A DNA stretch of 64,000 nt from SYFY01 sp031385325. GTDB taxonomy: Bacteria > Pseudomonadota > Gammaproteobacteria > Pseudomonadales > Azotimanducaceae. A program made the translations under genes and the position numbers. Shown one piece after another: positions 62,264 to 64,000 of this stretch. Below the pieces are notes generated by a model, which saw only the letters and a program-made list of their open reading frames with translations, was not told the DNA's origin and made no database searches. The DNA lies in assembly GCA_031385325.1 (NCBI GenBank), contig JANNBJ010000107.1:1-64000 (forward strand), given 5' to 3'. Numbering within the stretch: position 1 is the stretch's first letter; each line of letters starts with the position of its first letter.

Positions 62264-63124
62264 TTAGCGTGGCAGCGGCTTTCGTCGAAACTCGCCGTAC
62301 ATCAGTTCTTCCACAAATTCGACACACTTGAAATCCATCAGCTCGATACCTGGTTCCAGCCGCCGATAAAGCGGCATCTCAATGGTCCACGGTGCAGTGA
62401 ACGTAGCCGGATCGTCGATGGTGGCTTCATACCAGAGGTGATTGGCACTCATGGGTGTGATTCGTTCGGTGACCTTCATCTGTTCGCTGTGATGATTACC
62501 TGAGCGGTCGAACCAGGTGTCGGCCTGTTGCCCGGTCACCTCGATCACCAGAGTGTCGCCGTCCCATTGGCCATAAGACTGTCCCATCCAGGAGTCAACC
62601 GGAGCAGGACCAGGATCTTTCATCAGCACGTCCCGATTGGCACCGGCGTACTGGTAGGCGATGAAGATGTCCTGCCTGTTCTGGAAGATCTGGAACGGCT
62701 GCGGCATGTAGGTCGCGCGTGGTATGCCCGGCAGGTAACACTTCACTTCAGGATCACGATTGGCCCAGTCCGCCGCATTTTCCTGGCGGATCTTCAACGC
62801 CGCTTCCGTATAGGGGATACGCCCGCCACCCTTGACGACACCAATGCCGGGCGGCACGGACGCGGTTGCGCCCATGCGAAGCACCGGGATTGCCGGCACC
62901 GGCCCCATCGGCCCTTCCCGCAACTGGACACCGGCACGCGCCATGTGTCGTTCAACGTCCCAGTTGGCTTCATTCATCGCTTGCCAGATGCCGTTCAGAT
63001 CCGGATGTTTGCCGTCCGGACCGCGCGGGGCTTTGTAATCAGCGCCGATCACCAGCGTCGTCGAGAACAGCAGGCTGCCGGCAACAAGCCATCGCACACT
63101 GCGCATGAAGTCCATCGATAGCAT
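62264..63124 (-). CDS. Exported protein of unknown function, paralogue of the previous
   Basis: A 286-residue exported protein of the same family as the 61164 gene. It has the signal anchor MRSVRWLVAGSLLFSTTLVI, HPDLNGIWQAMNEANWDVER and the shared motif QSYGQWDGDTLVIEVTG. ATG 63124 has GGAGGT nine bases upstream, overlapping the SDR stop. A substrate-binding or hydrolase role is possible but not shown. Confidence 0.7.
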   Translation of the reverse strand: MLSMDFMRSVRWLVAGSLLFSTTLVIGADYKAPRGPDGKHPDLNGIWQAMNEANWDVERHMARAGVQLREGPMGPVPAIPVLRMGATASVPPGIGVVKGGGRIPYTEAALKIRQENAADWANRDPEVKCYLPGIPRATYMPQPFQIFQNRQDIFIAYQYAGANRDVLMKDPGPAPVDSWMGQSYGQWDGDTLVIEVTGQQADTWFDRSGNHHSEQMKVTERITPMSANHLWYEATIDDPATFTAPWTIEMPLYRRLEPGIELMDFKCVEFVEELMYGEFRRKPLPR

Positions 63125-63129
63125 GGTTC

Positions 63130-64000
63130 TCAGACCTCCATTGGCTTGAGCGGACGGGGCCACTGGTCCCGGCTGGCTTTCATGGCAGCATCCACGTCAT
63201 CCACAGTCCACGGGCCATCTTTCGGTGCGTGCTGACCAATCGTGAGCACCTGCCATGACAGCAGGGAGATGCGGTTACCCCCGACGCAGAACTGGCGACC
63301 GGTGACATCTTTTGCGTCATCCGTGCACAACCAGACCACAACCGGCGACACCTTGTCCGGCGCAAAGCGATCCGCCTGCCCTTCCTGCATGATGTCCTCG
63401 GTCATGCGCGAAAACGCTGCGGGTGCCAGCGTGTTCACCGTAATGCCAGACTTCATGCCTTCCAGTGCAAGCACCCGGGTGAACCCTGCGATGCCTGCTT
63501 TTGCAGCGCCATAGTTGGCCTGTCCGAAGTTGCCGATCAACCCCGATGTCGAGCTGGTATTGATGATCCGGCCACCTTCAGCCTGAGCCAGCAGCTGATC
63601 CCACGCTGCCCGGGTGACCAGGTAGGTGCCACGCAAGTGGACTTCGATGACGATGTCCCATTCGGCGTGGGTCATCTTCTTGAATGTGCGATCGCGCAAT
63701 ATGCCGGCGTTGTTGACCAGGATATCGAGCCTGCCAAAGGCCTCTACCGCCTTGGCCACCATGCCAGCCGCATCGGCTTCATTGGTGACCGACCCATAGT
63801 GCGCCACCGCCGTGCCGCCATTGGCCTTGATTTCAGCAACCACACCATCGGCCATGGAGTGACCTGCGCCTGAACCGTCGCGCGATCCACCGAGATCATT
63901 GACCACGACCTTGGCACCTTCCGCCGCCAGTCCGAGCGCATGACAACGACCCAGCCCGCCACCAGCACCGGTGACTATGGCTACCTTCCCATCGAGTTTT
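63130..64000 (-). CDS. SDR of the MFE-2/17-beta-HSD4 type, N-terminus off the window
   Basis: At least 289 residues; the first codons lie past the window edge. The cofactor motif TGAGGGLGRCHALGL is at the very start, then NDLGGSRDGSGAGH and the intact catalytic set NTSSTSGLIG and ANYGAAKAGIAGFT (Tyr and Lys). The NDLGG insert is characteristic of the 3-hydroxyacyl-CoA dehydrogenase domain of multifunctional enzyme type 2, used in steroid and branched fatty acid oxidation. It is followed by the two exported proteins on the same strand. Confidence 0.9.
   Translation of the reverse strand, partial: KLDGKVAIVTGAGGGLGRCHALGLAAEGAKVVVNDLGGSRDGSGAGHSMADGVVAEIKANGGTAVAHYGSVTNEADAAGMVAKAVEAFGRLDILVNNAGILRDRTFKKMTHAEWDIVIEVHLRGTYLVTRAAWDQLLAQAEGGRIINTSSTSGLIGNFGQANYGAAKAGIAGFTRVLALEGMKSGITVNTLAPAAFSRMTEDIMQEGQADRFAPDKVSPVVVWLCTDDAKDVTGRQFCVGGNRISLLSWQVLTIGQHAPKDGPWTVDDVDAAMKASRDQWPRPLKPMEV

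Noticed and set aside
60963..62267. Long plus-strand open frame (434 codons)
   Set aside because: Composition is rich in His and Arg with no motif, and it lies opposite an exported protein with a good signal peptide.

Overview
This window looks like the chromosome of a free-living gammaproteobacterium with moderately high GC. The evidence is a DUF2058 (YaiL-type) protein, a protein whose tail resembles the PA3496 family, a MetX acyltransferase, coaX and a dense set of fatty acid, alkane and xenobiotic catabolism genes. I could not assign a genus. I saw no rRNA, tRNA or CRISPR array.

Layout. 0-0.45 kb: the tail of an IS256-type transposase followed by two tandem hairpin repeats. 0.6-2.8 kb: a membrane segment and a patatin lipase in one frame, split by a stop codon. 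2.9-5.5 kb (minus): cupin, family III CoA-transferase, MAPEG protein, cupin. 5.5-9.2 kb (minus): a tight operon of secreted cupredoxin-like protein, membrane adenylate/guanylate cyclase and outer-membrane beta-barrel. 9.3-10.4 kb: metX-like acyltransferase. 10.4-16.5 kb: an accessory island between a decayed and an intact copy of a DsbA-like gene. It holds a hairpin MITE, three 16-bp-spaced repeats and two adjacent STAND-like ATPase genes, the second with seven exact-length 43-residue repeats. 16.5-22 kb: NADH-dehydrogenase/SelD fusion, acidic protein, Lrp regulator, membrane hydrolase and a second CoA-transferase. 22.1-27.8 kb: RND efflux operon (with a second MITE between its two genes) plus two thioredoxin-fold proteins.

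27.8-33.3 kb (minus): GST, quinone/enone reductase, glyoxalase-fold protein, cyclophilin, nitroreductase, a hydrolase with a Cys nucleophile, a flavin/PPOX-fold protein and an SDR. 33.5-38.4 kb: a tiny membrane peptide, an aldo/keto reductase, and two CYP153-like P450s around a 2Fe-2S ferredoxin, which points to terminal alkane hydroxylation. 38.4-42.9 kb: DJ-1/PfpI protein, two amidohydrolases, an LLM flavin enzyme and a MATE transporter remnant. 43-47 kb: an operon of autoproteolytic P1 peptidase, M20 peptidase, SDR and threonine-dehydratase-like enzyme. 47-55.4 kb: DUF2058, enoyl-CoA hydratase, a free-standing C-A-T-TE NRPS, coaX, thiolase and a DDN-family enzyme. 55.5-64 kb: GNAT, cyclase-TPR protein, a six-haem cytochrome with a P460-like front, two paralogous secreted proteins and an SDR that runs off the end.

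Taken together, the CoA-transferases, thiolase, hydratase, SDRs, P450s and amidohydrolases suggest breakdown of hydrophobic compounds, with efflux and redox-detoxification genes alongside. The least explained parts are the STAND pair island and the cupredoxin-cyclase-barrel operon.
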